Source: Mermis nigrescens
Lineage: Eukaryota > Nematoda > Enoplea > Mermithida > Mermithidae
Length of the DNA: 64,000 nt
Reading direction: 5' to 3'
NCBI GenBank assembly: GCA_036768485.1
Contig: JAVLUZ010000271.1
Span: 3,268,309 to 3,332,308, forward strand
The notes under the pieces were generated by a model. That model saw only the letters and a program-made list of their open reading frames with translations. It was not told the DNA's origin and did no database searches. The translations under genes were made by a program, and so were the position numbers. Each line of letters opens with the position of its first letter. Position 1 is the stretch's first letter. Positions 22,216 to 31,763 of the stretch are shown piece after piece.

Positions 22216-22436
22216 GAAATTTCGAAAAAAAACAAAAGCATTTACAGTTTGACTACCGTGGAAACCCATGAGTCAAATTTTGATGGGTACCCCGCCAGTG
22301 GACCAGATATTCGGTCTTATTATTCCTCCTACGCGTATTTAGAATTTTATCAACAATCAAAAGCTCACCTTTCTTTACATCACACTTATATAACCGTATT
22401 TTAACCCCCTTACTACTTTTTTCTCATTGGCCAAGA

Positions 22437-22886
22437 CTATACATGAGACACAATGCCTTGATTTTTCCTTTCCAATATTTCAGCTTTGATGAAACGAATA
22501 ACATACAGAAGAGTGAATGTAATCAGCAGTGCAATACAACCCGCTATTTCATTTGTAATAATACCTAAATCATTTCTTTCTTCACATTTCATAATATTTT
22601 CTATACAACGACCCTCAATTTTGATGCCTTTAAAGTTTTCATCAATTTTCAAACAATTAGTACAATAAGGCAAAAGCTTTATTGATCCTAATTTGGGGTA
22701 CTTTTCAGTCAGCGCTTTCCAGTCAGAAACCTGGAGATTGCAGCTATCTCTAAGAATAACTGATTCAACACTCTGTGATAAATATCCATAATTATTAATT
22801 TTGTCACAAACTGTGTAATTTCCATCGAAGGTACAATTTTCCCCACATACAGAATGTAAGACTGTCAAAAATAATAGAAGAATCAT
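22437..22886 (-). CDS. predicted secreted/type I membrane protein of the Maverick element
   Basis: 149 residues. Residues 1-15 are a clear signal peptide (MILLLFLTVLHSVCG). The ectodomain has cysteines at 18, 27, 49, 75, 78, 94 and 101 and sequons at Asn17 and Asn23. Residues about 39-72 have leucine-rich-repeat-like spacing (VESVILRDSC...LGSIKLL). A membrane segment spans about 110-131, followed by a short basic tail. It is the last gene of the leftward block, just inside the left TIR, with an AATTATAAATAC box at about 22915-22926 upstream. Such a protein is not part of the core Maverick set. It could be a surface/envelope-type cargo protein, but no fusion peptide is obvious and no homologue is recognised. 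Confidence 0.75.
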   Translation of the reverse strand: MILLLFLTVLHSVCGENCTFDGNYTVCDKINNYGYLSQSVESVILRDSCNLQVSDWKALTEKYPKLGSIKLLPYCTNCLKIDENFKGIKIEGRCIENIMKCEERNDLGIITNEIAGCIALLITFTLLYVIRFIKAEILERKNQGIVSHV

Positions 22887-23067
22887 TATTGTTTTATTTT
22901 TTCTTTGAACATCAGTATTTATAATTTTCTAAAATGCAGTTTGGTTATAGTTTTTCCAAATTCAAATGGGACTAGCTGGTCTTGACCCGTTTTTACACTG
23001 ATATCAATAGTGTTAAAAGATTTCTTCAAAACGGGTATATAATGTGGACTTTTATATGAATGATTTA
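22887..23067. other. short spacer between Maverick late genes
   Basis: AT-rich; holds the promoter-like box of the membrane-protein gene and nothing else recognisable. Confidence 0.5.
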
Positions 23068-23694
23068 TTATATCCAAAAATTTTCCTCAATATTTACAAC
23101 CTGTAGCAGCTGTGCAAATACATTACCGACTATTTGCGGTTCTACAATGTCACAGTAAATGTAAAAATTATGCATTCCACCTAACATGTCTGGAGAATGA
23201 TCAGCTACTGTAATTTTCTCTGCATCTTCAATATTATGGTCTATATTATTGAACTGACTTTCAGAGAAGCCTAACACGTATAATAAATGAGGACTCGATT
23301 TTACACTTCGTATGTATTTTGTATTGACCACCATATGACAATACTTTCTTATTTCACTGTATTGAAATTTCAAATGAGATACATAATCACTTTTTTCATT
23401 AGAACTAGCCATTGCAATTGCTTTATTGAGTATTTTCAATAACTCGTCAATTGTTTGATATCTACTAGGAGAGATAATCATTTTTGACCGAACTTTGTTC
23501 TTCAAATCGAAAAATTGCAAAAAGTTTTGCTCTTTTGCAACATTATGCCAAGTATTTGCATAAATTACTTCTGCTAGACCAACTTCCCACTCGCCTGTTA
23601 AATTTATTTGATGAGGCAGTTTAGTCACAAAACTAGATGCAGTATTAAGTGGATCCGAATTGCTCGATAATATAATATAAAATTGTTTTGCCAT
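23068..23694 (-). CDS. Maverick late protein, probable minor capsid (penton-type)
   Basis: 208 residues. The N-terminal pattern, a short beta segment (FYIILSSNSD), Asn-Thr, then LPHQINLTGEWEVGLAEVIY, recurs in proteins encoded beside Maverick capsid genes in many invertebrates. I believe this is the minor capsid/penton-like protein, but the assignment is from pattern memory and position, not a catalytic motif. It originally followed the protease gene directly: the protease stop codon at 23731-23733 is 36 bp upstream. A TTTATAAATAAT box at 23727-23738 overlaps that stop. The ORF is intact. Confidence 0.7.
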   Translation of the reverse strand: MAKQFYIILSSNSDPLNTASSFVTKLPHQINLTGEWEVGLAEVIYANTWHNVAKEQNFLQFFDLKNKVRSKMIISPSRYQTIDELLKILNKAIAMASSNEKSDYVSHLKFQYSEIRKYCHMVVNTKYIRSVKSSPHLLYVLGFSESQFNNIDHNIEDAEKITVADHSPDMLGGMHNFYIYCDIVEPQIVGNVFAQLLQVVNIEENFWI

Positions 23695-23730
23695 TTTTCA
23701 ATTTTCGATTATTACAATACGTTCTATTAT

Positions 23731-23832
23731 TTATAAATTTTTGAAATTTTCATAAATTTCTGTGTGATACATAGACATTACAATGTTCTTGAATGATATG
23801 CCTTTGGCGCGCCATACTAAAAAATATATACA
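23731..23832 (-). pseudogene. detached 3' part of the Maverick protease gene
   Basis: The minus strand reads about 33 codons to TAA in the frame that continues the protease fragment ending at 27701. The peptide has the hydrophobic strand and basic helix that follow the catalytic Cys in adenain-like proteases. The junction is exact: removing 23833-27700 leaves the two parts adjacent with no lost or duplicated codons. No start codon or promoter of its own. Confidence 0.75.
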
Positions 23833-23837
23833 CATAC

Positions 23838-24597
23838 TAGCAAAGAAAAATGCTCCGATGGAACAAAAAAGATGAATATACTTGGAATTGTGGATTATTA
23901 TGGATGTAAAAGGAGGGGACTAGGAAAAATCTACCTAAAGTCGGAAAATCTGCTAAAAATCACACTTTCTCTAAGCAACGCAAAAAATCGATGTATATTC
24001 TGCGGCCAACAGATTAAAATAAATATTCAACCATAACAATGATTGAAACAGCAGCACGTTAGCTATGCAGTAGCTATGGGAAATGATATTAAGTAAACTA
24101 ACAGTCTTCCAAGCCAATTGAATGAAATAGCAAACATCGAAGACAATTGAAGACATGGTTGGTTAAAAACAGTAGGAAACACGTAAGTTGACTTGAAACA
24201 GACTTAATGTAGATACACTAGCATGCCCGAAACGATTGTGTGCACTAATCAATCGGCTCCTGCTTTGCTTGCTATAATGCTCATAAAACAAAACAACTTT
24301 AAATACAATACCTCTTAGTTTTCTATCAATCAGGTGCCAGCAATTTAAAAAAGTAACCTTGATAGATTTCGTTTATACACTTTTATCTGAAACTTCGAAC
24401 ATTATTTAAAAAAGACACTTTTTTAGCGGCCGCAGAATATACATCGATTTTTTGCGTTGCTTAGAGAAAGTGTGATTTTTAGCAGATTTTCCGACTTTAG
24501 GTAGATTTTTCCTAGTCCCCTCCTTTTACATCCATAATAATCCACAATTCCAAGTATATTCATCTTTTTTGTTCCATCGGAGCATTTTTCTTTGCTA
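23838..24597. mobile_element. MITE with ~170-bp TIRs (copy B)
   Basis: Same termini as 2061-2857 and the same internal sequence, with a small deletion in the middle. It forms the left end of the block R insertion. Confidence 0.7.
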
Positions 24598-24898
24598 GTA
24601 CACTACTTTTAATTAGCGTGATTTCAGTACATCAGTCAGTAAACACAATCAGTAACATGCCACAATAATGACAACAGTCCAAGAACGCGGAAAACAATAT
24701 TGTTCTTAACATCAGCATTATCCTTTTTAAACAAGACAACCTTATTGACACCATCCATTTTCAAATTAAAACTGCATTAAGTTATTTCTTCTTAATGTGC
24801 AGTTCACTTATAATCAAGCACAAAAATTTAACCAACGAATTCACATTGCAAATCCTCACTCAATCAATACACAAGCACAATGTGTTGTGACTTTTGAA

Positions 24899-25000
24899 TT
24901 TGAAAACACCCAATTTTCAATTTTCAAATTGAAAATTGGATCAATTTTCAAATTGAAAATTGGGTCAATTTTCAAATTGAAAATTGGGTGTTTGAATTTG
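24899..25000. repeat. tandem repeat with a palindromic unit
   Basis: Three to four copies of a 24-bp unit, each containing the perfect palindrome CAATTTTCAAATTGAAAATTG. The array could extrude cruciforms. It lies in the part of block R unique to copy B. Confidence 0.85.
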
Positions 25001-27694
25001 CGATGAAGAAAATAATCAAAAGATAGTCACTTGGTTTATTTAAGCCGAGTAATAAAATAACGACCGTCCACCAATTCCAAACTAAACGCAACTAATCTGA
25101 TCACTATGAAAAAGTTTTGAAAAATGAGCTTGCTAAGCGAGAGTTGTAAACCAAGAGAAACTTAAAGTTAAAACCTACCATTAAATTATGAGAGAATTAT
25201 AAAAGATTTTAAACTTCAAGAAAATGGAAAAGGCGGGATGTTGGTAAATTAGAAGGCAAAGATTTTCGGCAAAAATTCGAAAACTTCACGCAAATATCAA
25301 ATGTAAGGAACACTAACGCTTTGATTTGGTAGTAAAATAAATTTGTAGTATAGACTACATATTAACAACAAATGAATAGTGCAAACTTTACACAACTACT
25401 AGGTGTAGAGAATACTAACAGTTTACGGCTTATTAATGTACATGATTACAATAAAGCTGTATATCTTTGTCGACTTCTGTGCACAGTAGTGTGATTGCTG
25501 GTTCATTTTAAACCACTTGTGCAGGCAATTTACATCAATTAAACGATAGCTCTCCATGTGCAAGATTTTGTGAAACATATTATAAACACGGCTAAGAAAG
25601 ATTTAACTTTAATGCAACCCATTTAAGACAAAATTACATCTCTTCAATGATCTAAGGACACTTGAACATAATTTTTAAATCACTTTAGATTACTTTTGAG
25701 GGTAAACAAACTCACTTAATTGATGTCTCACATATGAATCCTTGAAAATTTCTTGACTTCAGTTACAAAGTCTCTGCAAGTCTATCGAATTAGGGTTAAC
25801 ACGTAACGTAAACTTTACACAAACACATAGCGTAAAGAATATTTTAGTCGGATTCGTAATTTTGATATTGCTCCGATATTTCTTTCAACATTTATGGAAA
25901 AATGAGTCTCCATAATGTTTTAAAGACAATAAACATTAGGTTTAAACCACTTTGCAATACTGCTGAGTGTAAGCAAGCGCGCCCAATGGACGTATATATT
26001 TCATTCCCTGTAAATTTTTATATCTCAGGAAAAAATTTCGATTTTTGCAATGCTCTAGAACAAAGGCTAACATGCAGTGTAAAAAATTACTCGGATATTA
26101 TGATCAACATTCATGAAAAAATTATGTCTCTACAATGGTCTGAGGACATATAAACAATGAATGTAAACTACTTTACATCACTGTTGGATGTAAACAAACG
26201 CGCCTACGTGACGTCTCACATTTGATCCTTTGAAAACTTCTAGGCTCCAAGAAAAAATTAGGTTTCAGGAATTCTCAAAAACGAAGATAAATATATATGT
26301 AGTGTAAACTTCATGTAAACACCTAGTGTAAAGAAGATTTTAGTCAGATTCGTAATTTTGATATTGTTCCGATATTACGATTAATATTTATGAAAAAATT
26401 AAGTCTACATAATATTCTATGGGCAAACTAACAATTGGTGTAAACTACTTTACAACACCGTAGAGTGTAAACATATGCGCCAGACTGGCATATCAAATTT
26501 GATTCCTGGTCCATTTCTAGACTTGATAAACGTGTCCCTGACTCGTAACCGGAGAAGCAGGCAGAAAAAACAAGACAGAAACGCATTTAAAACTCCAAAT
26601 GTTTGACTTTACACTCGCTAAATATTAATGTATAGACAATTTGCTTTGACATGCACCCGATATAAAGCACTTTATTTTTATTCTATTAGACTTATCCCGA
26701 CTTCTGGACGGAGAAAGTGGCGAACAAAAAACGCAACAAAAACGTATTTTCCATCATTTAGAACACTGTAAACTTTAAAATTCCGTACCGAACTCCCCAT
26801 TGAGTTTAAAGAAATTCGGTTTGGTACAATTTGTAGCTTTTAAATCGTAGTACATTCCTGTGTGCCAAAATTCTGTTGCAAAAATTATTTGGCATGATTT
26901 ATCAATCAAACTTCGGAAAAAACGTGTTTTTTAGCCCATTTTTTACCTCTGATTTCGAACTTTACACCCCCATAAATAACTCAATATTGCGTTTTTTTAA
27001 ATGCGGTTTGCTGCGATGTTTAGCCCCTGTGAGGCGCTTTATTAATGCTGTCTTCGATTTGCACTGACTCATAAGCGGAAAAATTTGGCAGAGAAATCTT
27101 AGTTAAAATCCGTTTTTTTACACCATCCACTAGAGTGTAAACTTTAAACCCCAGGATCTAACTCACCATAGAGCATAGAAGACTTTGCTTATATGCAGAA
27201 TGTAGCCCTTGATCCGCTCTACATTTCTGTCAGAAAACATTTTAAAAACCTCATAACCGGAGTTAGTATCGGACATAGGAAGGTTGAAAACTCGACCAAA
27301 AAGTGCTTTTTCACCCCCAGATTTTCGCACTCTTTACACTGCCGTTCGATAAATAATGCGAATTTCAAAAAACAAAAAAAGTGTCATCTGTAGAATTCAT
27401 CCCTCTATTATCCTATTCTGTTCAATCCTTCGAGTCATCAATACTCAGTTGTCCACATGCCGCAGTAAAAAGGTCCCAAAATTTGTCCTATGTTATAACG
27501 TTACACAAAAACTTTACACCTTCTTTACACAGTCAATTTTGAGTTTCAAGAAAAACAAAAAAACACGGGCAGCGAATTTTTTTATTATCTTTCTTTTTAA
27601 AAAAACCGCACCTTCCAGAAAGGTCCCGTTATAGCTGTAGGGGGTGCCCAGGTGTTGGGGGTACCCAAGTATATTATAGGTACGCGCTAACGCG

Positions 27695-28012
27695 CTACCT
27701 ATGATAGCCACAGCTAGTCATAAGACATGTTTGAATCTGTACATTATTATACGTATATGTTCTTAAATTATCCTTTATATATTGTTTGAGCTCAGTCGGT
27801 TCATAACCATAACTATCAAAGTAATCACAGTGACCATCAATGTCAAAATACAATGCAACCCAGTGGGAGCCTGTCTTGTTGCTAGTATCTAGGTTTACTA
27901 TTAAAGCAGTGGGATATTTTGTTATTGGTGGAACAAGATCTAGAGGAAAAACTCCAAAAAATCTATTCTTTACGTAAAACTTCAAAATGTTTAACACTTC
28001 TATAGTATTCAT
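27695..28012 (-). pseudogene. adenain-like cysteine protease of the Maverick element, 5' part, disrupted
   Basis: Codons 1-104 are genuine; the final Arg and TAG come from the inserted element. Adenovirus-type (C5/ULP-fold) maturation protease signatures are all present: His50 in GSHWVALY, Asp66 in YFDSYG, Gln94 and Cys101 in TSCGYH. The break falls three codons after the nucleophile, so the C-terminal strand/helix is missing and lies 3.9 kb away (23731-23832). The family processes capsid precursors during virion maturation. It starts 3 bp after the capsid stop codon (28016-28018), with no promoter-like box of its own, suggesting co-transcription with the capsid gene. Confidence 0.88.
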
Positions 28013-28015
28013 CTC

Positions 28016-29313
28016 TTAAGCGTTATAATCATAAAAAGTGTTACGATTTTTATCGACCAAGATTAAATTGTCCAATTCAGCAAAAACAATTATTTCCACT
28101 CTTGTATCGGGTAAATTACCTTCAAATCTTACACAAATAATAGTTGTCCCTTCTCGACCTAAATCCCAATGCCCGCTATTGTCTTTGTCTGGAGTAAGAT
28201 CGAAAACAAAAAACAATGACTCGTTCTAAAATCTTCCCTGCTAATAAAATTACTTCTGTTATCTTTTCCAATATCGAGTGCTTCATACATATTATTAAAA
28301 ACTTGTAGATATTTATCATTTTTGAAAGAAATATTGAATGGCTGGGTAGGGAATGTTTGTCCACCACAAGTCACTCTGACATCATTAATACCAAAAGGCT
28401 TGAAATTGAAGGGTGATTTAGAGAGTACGCCTCTATAGGCGCTACCCTCAACACATGCAAAAACTATACGTCGAGGAAGTTGTCCTGTGAATAGTGTATA
28501 ATTAGGAGTTTCTCTGGATGGATTTGAAATGTGTAGGTTCGTCATTGATATCCGTCGTATAGGATACTTTGCCGTGTACGACAATAAGGTTTGCTCTAGA
28601 GCTAAATTTAAGCTATCTAAAACTTCTACTTTGCGTATGAAAAACTTCATTTGTAAGATTTCTAGCTCTAAATTAACATCCTCAAAGCATTGTAGAACAA
28701 AGTTATTACTGTTTCTATGTAATTCTAGCCTTAGGTCGGTAAAATTCAACAAATATCTGTCCTGGAGAAAAAAATCAATGTGAAGAGGAGCCGAAACTTC
28801 CACAATTTTATCATTTTTGAAATATGTCGCTCTCTCTTTAAACCCCTCATTGTCTTTAGTATCAACATTTTTTCCATGTTCGCGAAAATATAAAGCTGAC
28901 TGTAAATGAGACTTTTTTGCATCAAACCCATAATTTAATTCTGTTTCAAAATATGCCCTATATGCGTATTTATCAGAACTGTCAAAAACTAATTGCCCGC
29001 CCAAAAAACACTTTACTTGTCTAAAGAACGTTTTTCCAATCAAATTGATAGGTGCATAGTCGGGTACTGCTGCTGCTGCCGCCACAACTGGTTGCTTAAT
29101 CCTAAAAGTCATATAAATGTAATTTTTATTCAATTGTAAGTAATGTGGATCGGCTGGTATTCGAAATTCATATGGTCCCTCATTTGTGATCGGATGCATT
29201 GGTTGAATTTCATCCCAAAATCCCCGTTTTATAACAACCTGAGTTGGGGGAACTGTAAAAAGATCCAACTCAGTTTTAGTACTCGGAATTGATTTGGCGT
29301 CTATTAGAGCCAT
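28016..29313 (-). pseudogene. Maverick major capsid protein (double jelly-roll), frameshifted
   Basis: The frame from 29313 runs about 367 codons with the features of the Maverick hexon family that I recall as 'F54H12.2-like': TVPPTQ, KRGFWDEIQP, PYEFRIPADPHYLQL, LGGQLVFDSSDKYAYRAY, TGQLPRRIVFACV and FKPFGINDVRVTCGG. It then leaves frame at a T6 run (28208-28213, minus strand). The remaining ~64 codons, beginning VFDLTPDKDNSGHWDLGREG, continue one base out of phase to a stop at 28016. Total expected length is about 430 residues, normal for the family. The 5' end overlaps the preceding ORF by 38 bp, and a TCTATAAATAT box lies at 29352-29362. The shift could be decay or a homopolymer sequencing error. 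Confidence 0.88.
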
Positions 29314-29725
29314 GTTTTGTCATTAACCTTGTAAATGAATCGTTTGTATTCATATTTATAGACTTTAGCCGACTACCCAAACCCTCGCCAGATTGTTGTT
29401 GTAGAGCTTTAGAGGCTTCATCGAAAAGTTGCGATGCTTCTCGTTTTGAATGTTCCTTAGTTGACCGAAAAAGCGGTTTCCCTTGGGCAACATCCGTTGC
29501 AATATTTGCCCCTGCAACTAGGGCGTGTTTTCCAACATTTCTCCCTATAGATTTCAAAACTGGAACAGCCATTCTAAACAAAGACCGGAAAAAACTGCCT
29601 AAGCCGCCACCTCGTTGGTATGGAGTCCCTCGAAATCCTTCCAGTCCATAGCCTGTTTGGGCGGCCTGCCCACTATAGTACTCTAACCACAGATTAAAAT
29701 CGTCCGGATTGAATTTAACATGCAT
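29276..29725 (-). CDS. Maverick core/PX-like small late protein
   Basis: 149 residues. The N-terminal third has YYSGQAAQTGYGLEGF, then a Gly-rich GGGLGSFFRSLFRMAVPVL amphipathic stretch and a basic alanine-rich region ending LFRSTKEHSKR. This order is typical of the pX/pVI-like proteins that precede Maverick and adintovirus capsid genes and may bind DNA or membranes inside the virion. It is intact, with a TCTATAAATATT box at 29761-29772 overlapping the end of the upstream gene, and it overlaps the capsid start by 38 bp. Function is by analogy. Confidence 0.75.
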   Translation of the reverse strand: MHVKFNPDDFNLWLEYYSGQAAQTGYGLEGFRGTPYQRGGGLGSFFRSLFRMAVPVLKSIGRNVGKHALVAGANIATDVAQGKPLFRSTKEHSKREASQLFDEASKALQQQSGEGLGSRLKSINMNTNDSFTRLMTKHGSNRRQINSEY

Positions 29726-29765
29726 TTTAATAATTCTTCTTATTTTATGATGTATTAATTAATAT

Positions 29766-30338
29766 TTATAGACTTTCATCCCAATTGAAATTTGCATCAG
29801 TCCGTGCTGTTGCAAAAGAGTGTCTAAGTTTTTTATTGCCAACGTTTTTAAGAGGTATATTGGAACGATCAAGTATGACTGACAACTCTTTTGTACCTGG
29901 AAGTCCACTAATTCTTTGGTCTCGAGAAAACTGATGCACCAAATCAACAACATTAGAGCCATAAATCTTTTGTCCGTTAATTACCAGTTCACCATTGGAC
30001 TCTATTTCAATATTAGGATTTTTGCGCATATCATTTAGAAATCTTTCTGCAACTTGCAAATGCGTTTTAGGAATATCTGCCAATATTTCGTCATCACTGA
30101 CTCCCTCGCCTGTATTTTCTACTATATTCAATTCATAAGGTTGCCATCTCTTCTCTTGTAATCTACTAAATGTCTGTAAAACTTGATTATATTTGACTAA
30201 TTTTATTTCACTTGGTATATTTTTGCTCTTGAGAATCTTTTCCATTTCATTGTTCAGTGAATTAAACACTGCGTCTATTGGCTTAGAACGCTCAGTTATA
30301 TCAGCTGGGACGAGAATCGTTTTTTCAGTATGCTTCAT
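29766..30338 (-). CDS. conserved Maverick structural-block protein, unknown function
   Basis: 190 residues, hydrophilic, predicted mostly helical at residues 20-70. The C-terminal third reads ISGLPGTKELSVILDRSNIP then NVGNKK. A helical N-terminal part plus a Leu-Pro-Gly...Ser-Asn-Ile-Pro C-terminal segment recurs next to Maverick capsid genes in animals, but I know no assigned role. The start overlaps the stop of the 116-residue ORF by 4 bp (ATGA). No promoter box precedes it, so it is probably read from the same transcript. Confidence 0.7.
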   Translation of the reverse strand: MKHTEKTILVPADITERSKPIDAVFNSLNNEMEKILKSKNIPSEIKLVKYNQVLQTFSRLQEKRWQPYELNIVENTGEGVSDDEILADIPKTHLQVAERFLNDMRKNPNIEIESNGELVINGQKIYGSNVVDLVHQFSRDQRISGLPGTKELSVILDRSNIPLKNVGNKKLRHSFATARTDANFNWDESL

Positions 30339-30685
30339 TTTTTCCCAATTATTGCATCTGCTATCAAACTACCAACTACTGAAAGAATCGGAGTAAGTAA
30401 GAAGGGTAAAAAACCACCGTTTTGAATGATGACGTTTTTCCTTTCTTTTGTTGATGCCTTTTTATTATTACCCAAGTACCTTATTTGCTTTTGATATCGT
30501 AGTAATTTTCGAATCTCTTGATCGGAAAATGGAATATTACCCTTCAAAAAATTACGCGCACAGTCACAAACACATAAAATTTGATCCTTACTAGCCGTAT
30601 TTATAATAGCATCCCTCTGAGCTTGCTTAGCTGTATTTAATAAATGTAAGCAGCCAATGTTGCGTTTGAGACGATTTGGAGCCAT
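30335..30685 (-). CDS. Maverick small late protein with C-terminal hydrophobic tail
   Basis: 116 residues. A basic N-terminus is followed by DQILCVCDCARNFLKGNIP, a basic middle (residues about 66-90) and QNGGFLPFLLTPILSVVGSL at the end. The combination of a C-x-C-x-x-C segment, a lysine-rich linker and a GGFL-hydrophobic tail is a recurrent Maverick-associated small ORF. The tail may associate with membranes. Role unknown. TCTATAAATAA lies at 30714-30724, 29 bp before the ATG. Confidence 0.75.
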   Translation of the reverse strand: MAPNRLKRNIGCLHLLNTAKQAQRDAIINTASKDQILCVCDCARNFLKGNIPFSDQEIRKLLRYQKQIRYLGNNKKASTKERKNVIIQNGGFLPFLLTPILSVVGSLIADAIIGKK

Positions 30686-30691
30686 TTCTTT

Positions 30692-31348
30692 TCAATTATC
30701 TCTTGCATTATTATTATTTATAGATTTTGGGATATAAACAGTTGGATGGGTACTGAAAATGTCTGTTTTTAGCCTATATAGATCATTAGCATTTTGTGTC
30801 AAATCGATCAAAAGGTAACCATGGGGCTGACTAGTTGCATCAATAAAGGCTTCTAAGAAATATTTTGAATTCGAAGGATAAAGCTGGCGTGCTAAAACCT
30901 GTGCTTGCAGTTTATCACTTGGATTTTTAAGCAGCACTATATAATCTGAATTCACTCGCGAAGTTCGAAGACCATCAAAAAATAAATTGTGAACAACATG
31001 AATAAGGCTGACATTCCAATGATGACAACCACGAGTGAAGAGCTGAATTAACTGTGGCTTGCCTTTGCTTTCTTGCATTAAATCATCCAACACCACTAAC
31101 TGTGGTGTTGGACTATATTGCTTAATGCGATTAAAATCTGGAAAACCTTCTACAAATGTGACGTTTTTTACTTTTTGGTAGAGTGGTTGATTCTCTGTAT
31201 AACACCACCAAATTTTTGATATTTTAGTATTTATGAGCCTTTCTCTATTTTGAATTATTTGTTGAATGAAGGATGTCTTCCCGGACTTTGTTGGTCCAGA
31301 AACTATACACGTGAAAGGATGCTCAAAAAGCATTTTTAATGATTGCAT
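30692..31348 (-). CDS. FtsK/HerA-type genome-packaging ATPase
   Basis: 218 residues, normal for the A32-like packaging ATPases of Mavericks and related viruses that pump DNA into the capsid. Walker A is GPTKSGKT at residues 18-25 and Walker B is LVVLDD at 84-89. A sensor-like VVHNLFF lies about 30 residues further on. The ORF is intact. It is the first gene of the leftward block, 85 bp from the divergent 31434 ORF, with GTTTATAAATAT at 31371-31382. Confidence 0.92.
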   Translation of the reverse strand: MQSLKMLFEHPFTCIVSGPTKSGKTSFIQQIIQNRERLINTKISKIWWCYTENQPLYQKVKNVTFVEGFPDFNRIKQYSPTPQLVVLDDLMQESKGKPQLIQLFTRGCHHWNVSLIHVVHNLFFDGLRTSRVNSDYIVLLKNPSDKLQAQVLARQLYPSNSKYFLEAFIDATSQPHGYLLIDLTQNANDLYRLKTDIFSTHPTVYIPKSINNNNARDN

Positions 31349-31370
31349 TTACTTTTTGTAATTTGTTTTA

Positions 31371-31397
31371 ATATTTATAAACTAAGTCTATAAATAT
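31371..31397. promoter_or_regulatory. divergent promoter between the ATPase and zinc-ribbon ORFs
   Basis: Back-to-back TATA-like boxes: minus-strand GTTTATAAATAT (31371-31382), 22 bp before the ATPase ATG, and plus-strand TCTATAAATAT (31387-31397), 36 bp before the ATG at 31434. The same box precedes other genes of the element. Confidence 0.65.
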
Positions 31398-31433
31398 GAG
31401 TAGCGTTCCCAAATATTAGGAATCCTTTCAAAG

Positions 31434-31763
31434 ATGGAGGAAGTGCATGAAATTAAGAAATATCCTTTTAGTGATGAGGAAAGGAAGCCGTATGGCAGGT
31501 CGATTAGACCGCCAATAGCTCTTTGTGGGCGAAACTTAGAACGGCCGATGTTTCCTCTCATGATTCAATTATGTTTTTATTGTCAAAGAGCCAGTTCGGA
31601 AAAAGATTGTTTTGAAACGAATTCAGGGCGTACATATTTTACTGTACAAATGTGTCCACGATGTATAGAATATAACCGATCATCTCAGGATGCAGGAAAC
31701 AGCGTTATAAGGCGATATATAGCCCAAGATTTGGAGAAAGAAAAGGAAAAATTGAATTATTAA
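31434..31763 (+). CDS. Maverick ORF with a zinc-ribbon-like Cys pattern
   Basis: 109 residues, not recognised. Cysteines at 47/50 (CFYC) and 74/77 (CPRC) could form a two-knuckle zinc ribbon; Cys31 and Cys59 are extra. The N-terminus and C-terminus are charged. It lies upstream of and parallel to the integrase, with its own TCTATAAATAT box. A DNA-binding or regulatory role is possible but unproven. Confidence 0.65.
   Translation: MEEVHEIKKYPFSDEERKPYGRSIRPPIALCGRNLERPMFPLMIQLCFYCQRASSEKDCFETNSGRTYFTVQMCPRCIEYNRSSQDAGNSVIRRYIAQDLEKEKEKLNY

Larger units (their letters stand above)
19881..22380. repeat. left terminal inverted repeat of the Maverick element
   Basis: Inverted relative to 32797-34185 over about 1.4 kb. 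Landmarks include TTTAAACTTGCGGATCAAGT, GATCACTCTGCAGACTGCAG, GATACGGGTTTAACGAAAAA and the GTAAAATTTGGAAA minisatellite. It also contains a copy of the last ~46 codons of the integrase (22240-22380, read on the minus strand). It is interrupted by a solo LTR at 20759-21823. Confidence 0.85.
23833..27700 (+). mobile_element. 'block R' copy B, inserted in the Maverick protease gene
   Basis: 3868 bp collinear with 2061-5918: TAGCAAAG MITE at the left (23838), ACGCGCTAACGCGCTACC hairpin at the right. The right flank starts ATGAT; copies A and C have TGATTA and ATGATTG in the same place, hinting at a TGAT target preference. No target duplication longer than 1 bp is seen. Positions about 24745-25230, including a palindromic minisatellite, are absent from copy A. 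No conserved ORF. Confidence 0.75.

Noticed and set aside
21879..22241. Lys-Phe-Tyr repeat ORF (and its counterpart 32786-33109)
   Set aside because: Both are translations of the TIR minisatellite in opposite orientation; no other protein features.
22213..22404. Independent ORF in the left TIR
   Set aside because: It is the antisense of the detached integrase chromodomain copy, without a promoter or start context.
22381..22436. Remnant of polymerase B
   Set aside because: Only 56 bp lie between the left TIR and the last gene, and no frame in the interior shows polymerase motifs such as a DTDS-like box.
28016..28216. Separate 66-residue gene
   Set aside because: Its sequence is the expected C-terminal part of the capsid protein, one base out of frame with the upstream part.
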